Part shown: one piece after another, positions 48,447 through 58,073 of the stretch | Layout of the letters: each line of letters begins with the position of its first letter | Numbering within the stretch: the stretch's first letter is position 1 | Source of the DNA: Streptomyces pseudovenezuelae | GTDB lineage: Bacteria; Actinomycetota; Actinomycetes; Streptomycetales; Streptomycetaceae | Direction: 5' to 3' | Length of the DNA: 64,000 nt | Assembly: GCF_029892565.1 (NCBI RefSeq) | Contig: NZ_JARXVH010000015.1 | Span: forward strand, 1 to 64,000 | Notes under the pieces: generated by a model | Seen by the model: only the letters and a program-made list of their open reading frames with translations | Told to the model about the DNA's origin: nothing | The model's database searches: none | Program-made: the position numbers and the translations under genes

Positions 48447-49366
48447 TTCGACTTCGCCTCCTCGGCGGCGGTGATGGCCACGAACGCCTGCTCCAGGCCG
48501 AGCCCGGCGACTTCGAGATTGCGGGGGTAGACGCCGAGGCCGTAGAGGGCGTGGACGGTCGCATCGGCGTCGGTGGACTGGATGCGGATCGTCTGGCCGC
48601 TTATGTCGACGGAGGTGAGGAACGGCAGCTCCCGGATCGGGGCCTCGTCGATCTCGCCGTCCAGGTCGAAGGCGACCTTGCGTGCACCGGCCTTCGCCTT
48701 GATCTCGGCGGCGGTGCCGTCGGCGAGGAGGCGGCCGCGGTGCAGGACCAGCACGCGGTCCGCGATCGCGTCGGCCTCCTCCAGGTAGTGCGTGGCGAAC
48801 AGGACCGTGCGGCCCTGGTCGGCCTGCTCGCGCATGGTGGCCCAGAAGGACTGGCGGGCGGAGACGTCCATGCCGGTGGTCGGCTCGTCCAGGACGATCA
48901 GGTCGCTGTCGCCCGCGGTGGCGAGGGCGAAGCGGACGCGCTGGGCCTGGCCGCCGGAGAGCTTGTTGACCTTGCGGTCGGCGATCTGCGCGATGTCGGC
49001 GCGGGCCAGCACCTCGGTCAGCGGATACGCCTTGGGGTGCAGATCGCAGGCGAGCCGGACCAGCTCGGCGACCGTCACCTCGTCCATCAGCCCACCGCTC
49101 TGCAGCATCGCGCCCACCCGCCCGGCGACGATGGCCTCGCGCGGGCTGGACCCGAACACCCGGACCGTGCCGCTGTCGGCCTGCCGCAGACCCAGCAGCA
49201 GGTCGAGGGCGGTCGACTTGCCGGCCCCGTTGGGCCCCAGCAGGGCCACCGTCTCCCCCGGGTGCAGAGCGAGCGTCAGCCCGTCCACGGCCCGTACGTC
49301 CCCGTAGGTCTTGCTCACCTGGTCGAACCCGACCACCGGGGTGGTGGTCGTCGCTGTCGTCGTCAT
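48443..49366 (-). CDS. ABC exporter ATPase
   Basis: This protein of about 307 residues has Walker A GPNGAGKST near residue 45, signature LSGGQAQRV near 143, Walker B DLIVLDEPTTGMD near 160 and the H-loop ATHYLEEAD. A C-terminal domain (about 225-307) follows, as in DrrA/CcmA-type exporter ATPases. I chose the ATG at 49366; ATG 49375 is an alternative. It is the first gene of a four-gene operon with an ABC-2 permease, a histidine kinase and a response regulator, an arrangement often linked to self-protection or antibiotic sensing. Confidence 0.92.
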   Translation of the reverse strand: MTTTATTTTPVVGFDQVSKTYGDVRAVDGLTLALHPGETVALLGPNGAGKSTALDLLLGLRQADSGTVRVFGSSPREAIVAGRVGAMLQSGGLMDEVTVAELVRLACDLHPKAYPLTEVLARADIAQIADRKVNKLSGGQAQRVRFALATAGDSDLIVLDEPTTGMDVSARQSFWATMREQADQGRTVLFATHYLEEADAIADRVLVLHRGRLLADGTAAEIKAKAGARKVAFDLDGEIDEAPIRELPFLTSVDISGQTIRIQSTDADATVHALYGLGVYPRNLEVAGLGLEQAFVAITAAEEAKSK

Positions 49367-49426
49367 GAGCACCATGGTGGCCGCGGGGTGCTCCCGCCCG
49401 TCAGTGTCGGCGGTCCTGACTGCCGG

Positions 49427-49440
49427 ATGACAGATGTCAT
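49427..49440. promoter_or_regulatory. Inverted repeat upstream of the ABC/two-component operon
   Basis: ATGACA and TGTCAT flank a 2-bp spacer, forming a 14-bp near-palindrome 60 bp upstream of the exporter ATPase start. It is a candidate binding site for the DesR-type regulator encoded in the operon. Confidence 0.45.
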
Positions 49441-49500
49441 ACGCCGACGGGGAGCACCCGGCGGACGGCATACGCCGAGGGGGGCACCCGACGGATGCCG
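49439..49500. repeat. Two tandem imperfect 31-bp units
   Basis: Two adjacent 31-bp units, each starting ATACGCCGA and containing GCACCCG, occupy 49439-49469 and 49470-49500. They lie between the end of the VanW gene and the exporter operon promoter. Confidence 0.6.
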
Positions 49501-49514
49501 GACGCCCCCCTCGG
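49475..49514 (-). terminator. Hairpin downstream of the VanW-family gene
   Basis: CCGAGGGGGGC (49475-49485) and GCCCCCCTCGG (49504-49514) form a perfect 11-bp stem with an 18-nt loop, 16 bp past the stop codon of the VanW-family gene. It has no T-run. Confidence 0.65.
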
Positions 49515-49529
49515 AGGTGCTGGAGCCCG

Positions 49530-51872
49530 CTAGCTGGGGTCGGTGTCGATGACCCCGACGCGCTCCGCCGCCGTCTTGCCGACCAGCGCCCCGCGCAGCG
49601 CGCCGGCGACGTCCTGCGGGGTGACGGCCGTCTTCTGGCCGGTGCCCCGGGTGATCAGCACGCCGTCGAAGGTGGTGCCGTACGCCTCCTTGAGCGCGTC
49701 GAGGTCGTACGTCTCCACCAGCTTGCCGTCCACGGCCTTGAAGCCGAGGATCTTCGGCAGGGACAGGGAACCGAACGGGATGCTGTGCACCGCGTCGGTC
49801 TGCACGGTGACCTGTGCGGACATCGCCGGCTTCGCGAAGTCCTTCATCTCTCGGTCGACCTCGGCGTTGGAGACCGTCGGCTGCTGGGTCGTGGTCGCGA
49901 CCGTGACCGGCGTGGTCGTGCCGGTCTGCACCTGGGTGCGGTAGGCCTCCACGACGGCGTCGGTCGACCCGGCGGCGTCGATGCCCTTGCCCGCCTTGCC
50001 GTAGACGGCGACCGGCTTGCCGGACTTGAACTCGATCGTGCCCTCGGTCACCGAACCGGAGCCGCCGGCCGAGTCCTTCAGGGCCGCCGTCAGCTTCTCC
50101 TCGTCGACCGGCATGACCGGGTCGATGATCCGGTGGTTGCCGAAGAGCGAGCCGACCACGGAGACCGGGTTGTAGTCGCTCTGCGCGGCCGCGGCGACCG
50201 TGGCCTGCTCGTCGAACTGCAGGCCCGCCTGGTCCGGCGTGAGCGAGACCGTGCTGCCGCCGACCGAGAGCTTCAGCGGCTTGTTGACGCGGTCGCCGAA
50301 GGCCTCGTCGAGCTTCTTGACGGCGTCGTCGCGGGTGCCGCCGCCGATGTCGACGCCCAGCACGGTGGAGCCCTTGGGCACGTCGGTGTGGTTCATCAGC
50401 AGACCGGCGCCGTAGGCACCGCCGCCGATGACGAACACGGCGACGACGAGGAGCACCAGCTTGCTGCGCCCCTTCTTCTTCTTTTTCTTGCTCGACGCCG
50501 CGGCCGGCACGTCCTGCGAGACCGGCTCGGGCAGCTTGGGGGGCGTGTGCGGCAGCGGTCCGTCGGTGTGGGCGCCCGGTCCGAAGGGCGCGCCCTGGCC
50601 GGACGGGACGACCGGGATGCCGCTGGTGACGGTGTGCCCGGAGACGTTGTCGGGGTTCGGGTGGTAGCCCGGTGTACCCGGCTCGGGGGCGGGCTTCTGC
50701 GGGGTGAGGATCGCGGTGTCGTCGCTCAGACCGCCGCCGGGACCGAGCCCGTGCGGTCCGGCGCCGGGACCCGTGCCGGGTCCGCCCACGCCCGGGCCAC
50801 CGGGGCCGTTCGGTCCGCTCATGCCGCCGGGCGCCGAGAAGCCGGGCGGGCCGCCCTGGCCTCCGGGACCGCCGAAGCCGCCCTGGCCATTGGGTCCACC
50901 CGGACCGCCGCCCAGCTGCGGGGCCATCGGCCCGTCGCCGGTGACCGGACCGCCGGTCGGGCCGGCGGGGCCGTGCGGGCCGCCGCCCTGGCCGCCGTGG
51001 CCGCCCGGTCCGTTGAAGCCGCTCGCACCGCCGGGGCCGCCGTAGCCGCCCTGGATTCCCGGGCCGCCCTGTTCCCCTCGCTCGCCCTCGGCGAAGTACG
51101 GCAGCTCGGCACGTCGCGGTTCGCCGCCGCCGGGACGCGAGCCGGGGCCCAGCGGTCCCGCGGCCAGCGCCTCGGTGACGTCGAAGGATCCGGTGCCGCC
51201 GCCGTGCCCGGGGGCCACCGGGCCGCCGGTCGCGCCGGTGAGCCCCGCGCCGTTCGTCCCGCCGGGCCGGGCACCGCTCGCGCCGCCGGGACGGGAGCCG
51301 CCCGGCACGCTCATGGAGCCGACGACACCGCCGGGGCGTCCCGCGCCGGGACGGGCGCCGGGGGCCGGTGTGCCCGCGGGGGGCGTGGCGGGGGTGGCCG
51401 AACCGCCCGGGATTCCGGCGCCGTTGGTGGCACCGCCGCCCGAATCGGGCTTGCCCGCCGAGGACTTGCGGGGCGCGAACCAGTCGCTCGTCTTCTCCCC
51501 GCCGGGGCCGCCCGGTCCGCCCGGTCCACCAGGTCCGCCCTGTCCGGCGGGCGGCTCGGCGGAACCCATGGACGGCGTGACGGGCGGCGCCGGAGCCTCG
51601 GCCTCCGCAGCACTGCCGTCGGAGCCCTCGGCGTCCGCGACGGGCGTCCGTACGACGACCGGCGGAATGGGCCGCGACCCGGGGATGTTGATCCGGATCC
51701 GGGTCGTCAGCGTGGTCTCGGTCTTGCGTTCCTCCGGCTGCGCGGCCGAACGACCCGCGTCCGTACCGGCGTCCGGAACCGCAGGGGTTCCGTACGGCGG
51801 CGTACCCGACGGGTAGGCGGCCCCGCCGCGCCCGTTGGGCCCGGAGGACGAAGTGTCAGTTTCACGACTCAA
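49530..51872 (-). CDS. VanW / PG_binding_4 membrane protein with collagen-like tail
   Basis: This 780-residue protein has a disordered N-terminal half with an extensive Gly/Pro-rich region (about 200-430) containing many GPGG and GGxGG runs resembling collagen-like sequence, a KKKKKK stretch near 460, one membrane helix (about 471-491) and an extracytoplasmic part with two PG_binding_4-type segments (for example LGVDIGGGTRDDAVKKLDEAF). Such domains are thought to bind peptidoglycan near transpeptidases. The cytoplasmic tail could mediate assembly. It is preceded by the DUF6113 gene on the same strand, with a 155-bp gap. No sortase motif is seen. Confidence 0.82.
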   Translation of the reverse strand: MSRETDTSSSGPNGRGGAAYPSGTPPYGTPAVPDAGTDAGRSAAQPEERKTETTLTTRIRINIPGSRPIPPVVVRTPVADAEGSDGSAAEAEAPAPPVTPSMGSAEPPAGQGGPGGPGGPGGPGGEKTSDWFAPRKSSAGKPDSGGGATNGAGIPGGSATPATPPAGTPAPGARPGAGRPGGVVGSMSVPGGSRPGGASGARPGGTNGAGLTGATGGPVAPGHGGGTGSFDVTEALAAGPLGPGSRPGGGEPRRAELPYFAEGERGEQGGPGIQGGYGGPGGASGFNGPGGHGGQGGGPHGPAGPTGGPVTGDGPMAPQLGGGPGGPNGQGGFGGPGGQGGPPGFSAPGGMSGPNGPGGPGVGGPGTGPGAGPHGLGPGGGLSDDTAILTPQKPAPEPGTPGYHPNPDNVSGHTVTSGIPVVPSGQGAPFGPGAHTDGPLPHTPPKLPEPVSQDVPAAASSKKKKKKGRSKLVLLVVAVFVIGGGAYGAGLLMNHTDVPKGSTVLGVDIGGGTRDDAVKKLDEAFGDRVNKPLKLSVGGSTVSLTPDQAGLQFDEQATVAAAAQSDYNPVSVVGSLFGNHRIIDPVMPVDEEKLTAALKDSAGGSGSVTEGTIEFKSGKPVAVYGKAGKGIDAAGSTDAVVEAYRTQVQTGTTTPVTVATTTQQPTVSNAEVDREMKDFAKPAMSAQVTVQTDAVHSIPFGSLSLPKILGFKAVDGKLVETYDLDALKEAYGTTFDGVLITRGTGQKTAVTPQDVAGALRGALVGKTAAERVGVIDTDPS

Positions 51873-52027
51873 GGCAGGTTCTCCCGGTTGGCTCCGCCGC
51901 CCGACACAACCTCAGCGGGCGGCTCGGCGGCGCGCACCACCATACTGGCCACGTCTGGCGCGTATCCCGCGACCGCCGAGGAAACCCACACGGCACGTGC
52001 ACGCGCCCTTAACGGCGAAGCGGTACG

Positions 52028-52438
52028 TCACTTCCCAAGTCGGACGTCACGGGCGACTGGTTGCCGCCCTTGCCCAAGGGTGGCGCAGATCACAGCGACA
52101 GCCATCCCTCCGAGCAGGAAGAGATAAGAGCCACCTCCTGCGGCGAAGAGGAAGTCGCCCTCCGGTCTGCTGGCGGTGAGCAGGATGACGGAGACCATCC
52201 AGCCGGCGGCGGGCGCGATCGCCCCACCCCGGCCGCCGGCCGCCCGACCACCGCCGAGACAGAGCCCGGCCTCGCCCACGAGCGCGAGCAGCAGCCCGCC
52301 CGGGAACCAGCCGGACTGCACCAGCGCCCCGGCTCCCCCGACGACCGCGCCGAGCACGAAGAGCCCCGAGTAGAGGAGCGCCCGCCCGAGGGAGGGCCGC
52401 TGCAAGGGCTGGGCGAGCATGGAACCCCGGTCGCTCAT
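52028..52438 (-). CDS. DUF6113-type membrane protein
   Basis: This 136-residue protein has about four membrane helices, including LGRALLYSGLFVLGAVVGGAG, GLLLALVGEAGLCLGG, AAGWMVSVILLTASR and SYLFLLGGMAVAVICATLG. I believe it is a member of a small actinobacterial family called DUF6113, found next to mshB. The ATG at 52438 overlaps the mshB stop by ATGA, so it is translationally coupled. A role linked to mycothiol metabolism or transport is guesswork from position. Confidence 0.72.
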   Translation of the reverse strand: MSDRGSMLAQPLQRPSLGRALLYSGLFVLGAVVGGAGALVQSGWFPGGLLLALVGEAGLCLGGGRAAGGRGGAIAPAAGWMVSVILLTASRPEGDFLFAAGGGSYLFLLGGMAVAVICATLGQGRQPVARDVRLGK

Positions 52439-53346
52439 GACGCCTCCTCGATCCCGGCGAACAGATCGGTCTCGCGCCCACCGGAGTCCCGCGCCGCGCC
52501 GCCGGCCCCCCGCACGAGTTCGTAGTACTCGGTCGTGAACAGCGGCTGCGCGAGCTCGTTGGAGAGTGCGAAGTACGGCTCCGCGACCGCGATCTGTGTC
52601 GCGTGCGCCCGCATCGCGGCGGCCTTGGCGGCTGCATACGCGGTGCCGTCGATCTCGGTGGTGACGAGGTCGTCGGCCACCACACCCGGCACGTCGTCGA
52701 CGGCGGCGGACTTGGCGAAGGGCAGACCGAGCAGGTCGGCCGACAGGCGGGCGAAGGCTGTCTCGGCGACCGTGCGCGGCACCCGGTTCCAGTACACCTT
52801 GGGGATCCGCCACCCGGCGTCGGCGGCCAGCTCGGCGGCGCGCATGGCGACGCGGTGGGCCTGGATGTGGTCGGGGTGGCCGTACCCGCCGTCCTCGTCG
52901 TAGGTGACGAGGACCTGGGGGCGTACCTCCAGGATCACCTCGACGAGAGGCGCGGCGGCTTCGTCGACGTCGGCCTGCCAGAAGGCGGCGGGGTCGTCGT
53001 TGTCGGCGAGGCCCATCATCCCGGAGTCCCGGTAGCGTCCCGGGCCGCCGAGCTGACGGAAGTCCTCGACGCCGAGCGCGCGCAGGGCCGCCGCGAGCTC
53101 ACCCTGTCGGTACTCGCCCAGGGCGGTGCCGGTCAGGTGCCGCAGCCGCGGCGGGATGACCTCGCCGAGCTCGCCGAGGGTGCAGGTGACCAGGGTCACG
53201 CGGGCACCCTCGGCCGCGTACCGGGCCATGGTCGCGCCGTTGTTGATCGACTCGTCGTCCGGGTGCGCGTGCACCAGGAGCAGACGCCGAGCGAAGCGAG
53301 ATGGGGGACCCCCCGCCCGAAGGGTGGGGGAGGGCAGTTCCGTCAT
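52435..53346 (-). CDS. mshB: Mycothiol biosynthesis deacetylase MshB
   Basis: This 303-residue zinc deacetylase removes acetate from GlcNAc-inositol in mycothiol synthesis. It has the AHPDDE motif (zinc His and catalytic Asp) and the HPDH motif with the third ligand, as in GYGHPDHIQAHRVA, plus the NNGATMARYAAEGARVTLVTCT stretch in parts. The N-terminus reads MTELP, then about 14 extra residues (SPTLRAGGPPSRFA), then RRLLLVHAHPDDE; the insert is encoded by an intergenic-type repeat at 53287-53332. It is the first gene of a likely operon with the DUF6113 gene. Confidence 0.93.
   Translation of the reverse strand: MTELPSPTLRAGGPPSRFARRLLLVHAHPDDESINNGATMARYAAEGARVTLVTCTLGELGEVIPPRLRHLTGTALGEYRQGELAAALRALGVEDFRQLGGPGRYRDSGMMGLADNDDPAAFWQADVDEAAAPLVEVILEVRPQVLVTYDEDGGYGHPDHIQAHRVAMRAAELAADAGWRIPKVYWNRVPRTVAETAFARLSADLLGLPFAKSAAVDDVPGVVADDLVTTEIDGTAYAAAKAAAMRAHATQIAVAEPYFALSNELAQPLFTTEYYELVRGAGGAARDSGGRETDLFAGIEEAS
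53287..53332. repeat. GC-rich repeat element within the mshB coding start
   Basis: The segment GAGCGAAGCGAGATGGGGGA followed by CCCCCCGCCCGAAGGGTGGGGG matches a small repeat seen widely between Streptomyces genes. Its CCCCCgCCC and GGGtGGGGG arms form a 9-bp hairpin (one G-T pair). Here it lies in frame near the start of mshB. Confidence 0.65.
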
Positions 53347-53391
53347 GGAACCACCCTACGAGGCGCCACCGAGAGCCCGGCGCAGCCCGGG

Positions 53392-53586
53392 TCAGAACTT
53401 GAGGCTGCCGATCATCCCCGCGATGTTCGTCGTCAGCTCACTGATGGTGGGAGCGACGGTCGAGGAGGCGAGGTAGAAGCCGAGAAGGACGCACACTACG
53501 GCGTGCCCGCCCTTCAGACCTGACTTCTTGACCAGCAGGAAGACGACGATCGCCAGCAGCACCACCGCCGAAATCGAGAGTGCCAC
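53392..53586 (-). CDS. Small membrane protein, conserved in Streptomyces
   Basis: This 64-residue protein has two helices: ALSISAVVLLAIVVFLLVKK at the N-terminus and HAVVCVLLGFYLASSTVAP in the middle, separated by a short basic loop. It ends with NIAGMIGSLKF. The GTG at 53586 is preceded by TTGGAGGTGAG, a strong ribosome site. I recall similar small proteins in Streptomyces but no function; some phage holin-like proteins share this topology. It lies just upstream of mshB on the same strand. Confidence 0.75.
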   Translation of the reverse strand: MALSISAVVLLAIVVFLLVKKSGLKGGHAVVCVLLGFYLASSTVAPTISELTTNIAGMIGSLKF

Positions 53587-53774
53587 GGCGGCTCACCTCC
53601 AAAGATCCCAAGTACGCGGGGGGGGTCGGACCAGATCAGACCAAGGAGCAGATAAATCCATAGGACAGCCAGCGGATTCATACCCACCATGCGTCAGTGA
53701 TCATAACTATTCGCACGCGCGCATCGATCGGCGCACGGCCGCACAAGGGGGCGCATGGCCAATATGGTCGGGGC

Positions 53775-55889
53775 ATGACGACGACGTCCGACTCTTTCCC
53801 CCGCCGGCACGCCCGCACCCAGCGCTTCACGCTCGGCGCACCGCGCGCGTTCTCGGTGGCGCCCGACGGTTCGCGGGTCGTGTTCCTGCGCTCCACCTCC
53901 GGTACGGACAGGGCGAATTCACTGTGGGTGCTGGATCCGGCGGACGGCGGGGAGCGCATGGCGGCGGACCCGCGCGCCCTGCTCGGCGGGGCCGCGGAGG
54001 ACCTCTCGCCGCAGGAGCGGGCCCGTCGCGAACGCAGCCGCGAGGGCGGCGCCGGCATCGTCGGCTACGCCACCGACGCGACCGTCGAGCTGGCCTCTTT
54101 CGCCTTGTCGGGGCGGCTGTTCACGGCCGAGCTGCGGGCCGGCACGGCACGTGAACTCCGGGTCCCCGGACCGGTGATCGACCCGCGCCCGGCCCCCGAC
54201 GGACGGCATGTCGCCTACGTGGCCGAGGGCGCCCTGCGGATCGTGGGCGCCGAGGGGGAGGGTGAACGGGCCCTCGCCGAGCCGGAGTCGGCGAACGTCA
54301 CCTATGGACTGGCCGAGTTCATCGCGGCCGAGGAGATGCAGCGCCAGCGCGGCTTCTGGTGGTCGCCCGAGTCCGACCGGCTGCTGGTCGCGCGCGTGGA
54401 CGACACGCCCGTACAGCGCTGGTGGATCTCCGACCCGGCGCATCCCGAACGTGATCCACAGCACGTCCCTTATCCGGCTGCGGGCACCGACAACGCGGAC
54501 GTGCGGCTGTTCGTGATCGGCCTGGACGGGGCCCGTACGGAGGTCGTCTGGGACTGGGCGCGCTATCCGTATCTGGCGCATGTGCACTGGTCAGACGCGG
54601 GTGCGCCGCTGCTGCTCGTACAGGCGCGCGACCAGCGCAGTCAGCTGTATCTGGCGGTGGATCCGGAGACGGGCGCGACCCGTCTGGTGCACGCGGACGA
54701 AGATCCAATTTGGCTTGATCTTTTCCCCGGGGTGCCCTGCTGGAGCCCCTCGGGACGGCTCGTGCGGATCGCCGACGAGGGTGGCGCGCGCGTGCTGGCG
54801 GTCGGTGAACGCCCGCTGACCGGACCGCAGTTGCACGTGCGCGCGGTGCTGGCCGTCGGGGACGACGACGCGCTGGTCTCGGCGTCGGCGGGCGCGGAGG
54901 CCGAGGCGCCCGAGACCGGCGAGGTGCACGTCTACCGCGTCAGCGAACTCGGCATGGAGCGGCTGTCGCAGGAACCCGGCGTGCACACGGCGGTCCGCGC
55001 GGGGGGCGTGACCGTGCTGGTGTCCGCCTCGCTCGACCACCCGGGCGCCCAGGTGCGGTTGCTGCGCGACGGCAAGCAGACGGCGAGTGTCACGTCGTAC
55101 GCCGAAGATCCTGGTTTGTCCCCGCGCGTGACGCTCATCGAGGGGGGCGCACGGCGAATCCCGTGCGCCGTGCTCTTGCCGCGTGACTACGCCGGTGACA
55201 CCTCCCTGCCGGTCCTGCTGGACCCCTACGGCGGTCCGCACGGGCAGCGGGTGGTCGCCGCGCGCAATCCGTATCTGACCTCGCAGTGGTTCGCCGACCA
55301 GGGGTTCGCGGTGGTCGTGGCCGACGGGCGGGGCACACCGGGGCGCTCGCCCGCGTGGGAGAAGGCGGTGCGGGACGATCTCGCGGCGGTCGTGGTGCAG
55401 GACCAGGTCGACGCGCTCCAGGCGCTCGCCGCCGACTTCCCGCTCGACCTGAGCCGGGTCGCGATCCGCGGCTGGTCCTTCGGCGGTTATCTGGCGGCGC
55501 TCGCGGTGCTGCGCCGACCGGACGTCTTCCACGCGGCGGTGGTGGGCGCACCCGTCACCGATCTGCGCCTGTACGACACCCACTACCAGGAGCGCTACCT
55601 CGGCCACCCGGGCGAGCAGCCGGACGTCTACCGCCGCAACTCGGTGATCGACGACGAGGGTCTGGTCGACGCGGCCGAGCCGCACCGCCCGATGATGGTC
55701 ATTCACGGCCTGGTGGACGACAACGTGGTGGTCGCCCACTCGCTGCGGCTCTCCTCGGCCCTGCTGGCCGCCGGCCGCCCGCACGAGGTGCTGCCGCTGT
55801 CCGGGGTGACCCACATGACCCCGCAGGAAGCGGTAGCCGAGAATCTGCTCCGGCTTCAGCTGGACTTCCTCAAACGATCATTGAAATAA
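53775..55889 (+). CDS. Cytoplasmic S9 prolyl oligopeptidase / dipeptidyl peptidase
   Basis: This 704-residue enzyme has an N-terminal beta-propeller (about 30-440) and a C-terminal alpha/beta-hydrolase domain (about 450-704) with the nucleophile in GWSFGGY (about 567), the acid in GLVDDNVV and the His in GVTHMTP. The propeller contains FIAAEEMQRQRGFWWSP; the paired Glu plus WW matches the dipeptidyl peptidase IV-type amino-terminus recognition motif. There is no signal peptide, so it acts in the cytoplasm, releasing dipeptides. It is convergent with the Opp/Dpp operon, consistent with processing imported peptides. Confidence 0.9.
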   Translation: MTTTSDSFPRRHARTQRFTLGAPRAFSVAPDGSRVVFLRSTSGTDRANSLWVLDPADGGERMAADPRALLGGAAEDLSPQERARRERSREGGAGIVGYATDATVELASFALSGRLFTAELRAGTARELRVPGPVIDPRPAPDGRHVAYVAEGALRIVGAEGEGERALAEPESANVTYGLAEFIAAEEMQRQRGFWWSPESDRLLVARVDDTPVQRWWISDPAHPERDPQHVPYPAAGTDNADVRLFVIGLDGARTEVVWDWARYPYLAHVHWSDAGAPLLLVQARDQRSQLYLAVDPETGATRLVHADEDPIWLDLFPGVPCWSPSGRLVRIADEGGARVLAVGERPLTGPQLHVRAVLAVGDDDALVSASAGAEAEAPETGEVHVYRVSELGMERLSQEPGVHTAVRAGGVTVLVSASLDHPGAQVRLLRDGKQTASVTSYAEDPGLSPRVTLIEGGARRIPCAVLLPRDYAGDTSLPVLLDPYGGPHGQRVVAARNPYLTSQWFADQGFAVVVADGRGTPGRSPAWEKAVRDDLAAVVVQDQVDALQALAADFPLDLSRVAIRGWSFGGYLAALAVLRRPDVFHAAVVGAPVTDLRLYDTHYQERYLGHPGEQPDVYRRNSVIDDEGLVDAAEPHRPMMVIHGLVDDNVVVAHSLRLSSALLAAGRPHEVLPLSGVTHMTPQEAVAENLLRLQLDFLKRSLK

Positions 55890-55996
55890 CCGCACAAACG
55901 CCCGCGAATCGCGTTTACACGCAGGCAACTTCGCGGAAGCGGTACCGATATACGGACGGGCCAGGCTGAACAGCGTACGGCCGTGCGGGTGCCGTA

Positions 55997-56032
55997 AACG
56001 GGCCGGGATGCGCCATGTCATCCCGGCCCGTT
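55997..56032. terminator. Bidirectional terminator overlapping the dppF-type gene end
   Basis: AACGGGCCGGGATG (55997-56010) and CATCCCGGCCCGTT (56019-56032) form a perfect 14-bp stem with an 8-nt loop. It separates two convergent genes, and one arm lies within the last codons of the ATPase gene. Confidence 0.85.
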
Positions 56033-57089
56033 GCCATGCTCCCCCGCCTCCTCCTGCTGCCGACCGGGCTCCTCCGGCGGCACCACCTGCTTCTCCTCCG
56101 CGAAGTGACAGGCCGAGTCGTGCGCGGCCGGCCCGCTCATGAGCCGGAACTCCGCCGGCACCGCGAGCAGCGGCACCTCCAACTCGCAGCGCTCCTGCGC
56201 CTTCCAGCACCGGGTGCGGAAGCGGCAGCCGGACGGCACGTTGGTCGGTGACGGCACGTCACCCGACAGAATGATCCGCTCCCGGTGCTCGCGCGCCTCC
56301 GGGTCGGGCACGGGGACGGCGGACAGCAGCGCCTGGGTGTAGGGGTGCGTCGGATGGTCGTAGATCTCCGCGTCCCTGCCGATCTCCACGATCCGGCCGA
56401 GGTACATCACGCCGACCCGGTCCGAGATGTGCCGGACGATCGACAGGTCGTGCGCGATGAAGAGGTACGACAGCTCGAACTCGGTCTGCAGCCGGTCGAG
56501 CAGGTTGATCACCTGGGCCTGCACGGAGACGTCGAGGGCGGAGACCGGTTCGTCGGCCACGATGATCTCCGGGCGCAGCGCCAACCCCCGCGCGATGCCG
56601 ATGCGTTGGCGCTGGCCGCCGGAGAACTGGTGCGGATAGCGGTTGATGTACTCGGGGTTGAGCCCGACCACGTCCAGCAGATCCTGGACCTTCCTGCGCC
56701 GGTCGCCCTTGGGGGCCACCTCGGGGTGGATCTCGTAGGGCTCCCCGATGATGTCGCCCACCGTCATCCGGGGGTTGAGGGAGGTGTACGGGTCCTGGAA
56801 GACCATCTGGATGTTGCGGCGTACGGTCCGCAGGGCCCGGCCGGACAGTGCGGTGATGTCCTCGCCCTTGTACTTGATCGAACCGGCCGTCGGCTTCTCC
56901 AGGTTGACCAGCATCTTGGCGACCGTCGACTTGCCACAGCCGGACTCGCCGACGATGCCGAGGGTCTCCCCCTTGTCGAGCGCGAAGTCGACACCGTCGA
57001 CCGCCTTGACGGCACCGATCTGCTTCTTGAACACGATGCCCTGGGTCAACGGGTAGTGCTTGACCAGTCCACTCACTTCCAGGATCGGC

Positions 57090-57097
<8 letters not shown>
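56018..57097 (-). CDS. Oligopeptide ABC transporter ATPase, DppF/OppF type
   Basis: This 359-residue ATPase has Walker A GESGCGKST near residue 50, signature FSGGQRQRIGIARGLAL and Walker B EIIVADEPVSALD. The OppF-type C-terminal segment with paired cysteines (CRFRTRCWKAQERCELE, then SACHF) is present and in homologues binds an iron-sulfur cluster or forms zinc-like sites. It ends with a hydrophilic Glu/Gln/Gly tail. It overlaps the DppD-type gene by 8 bp, is the last gene of the operon, and its 3' end is part of a terminator. Confidence 0.93.
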
Positions 57098-58064
<967 letters not shown>

Positions 58065-58073
58065 GACGGCGGC

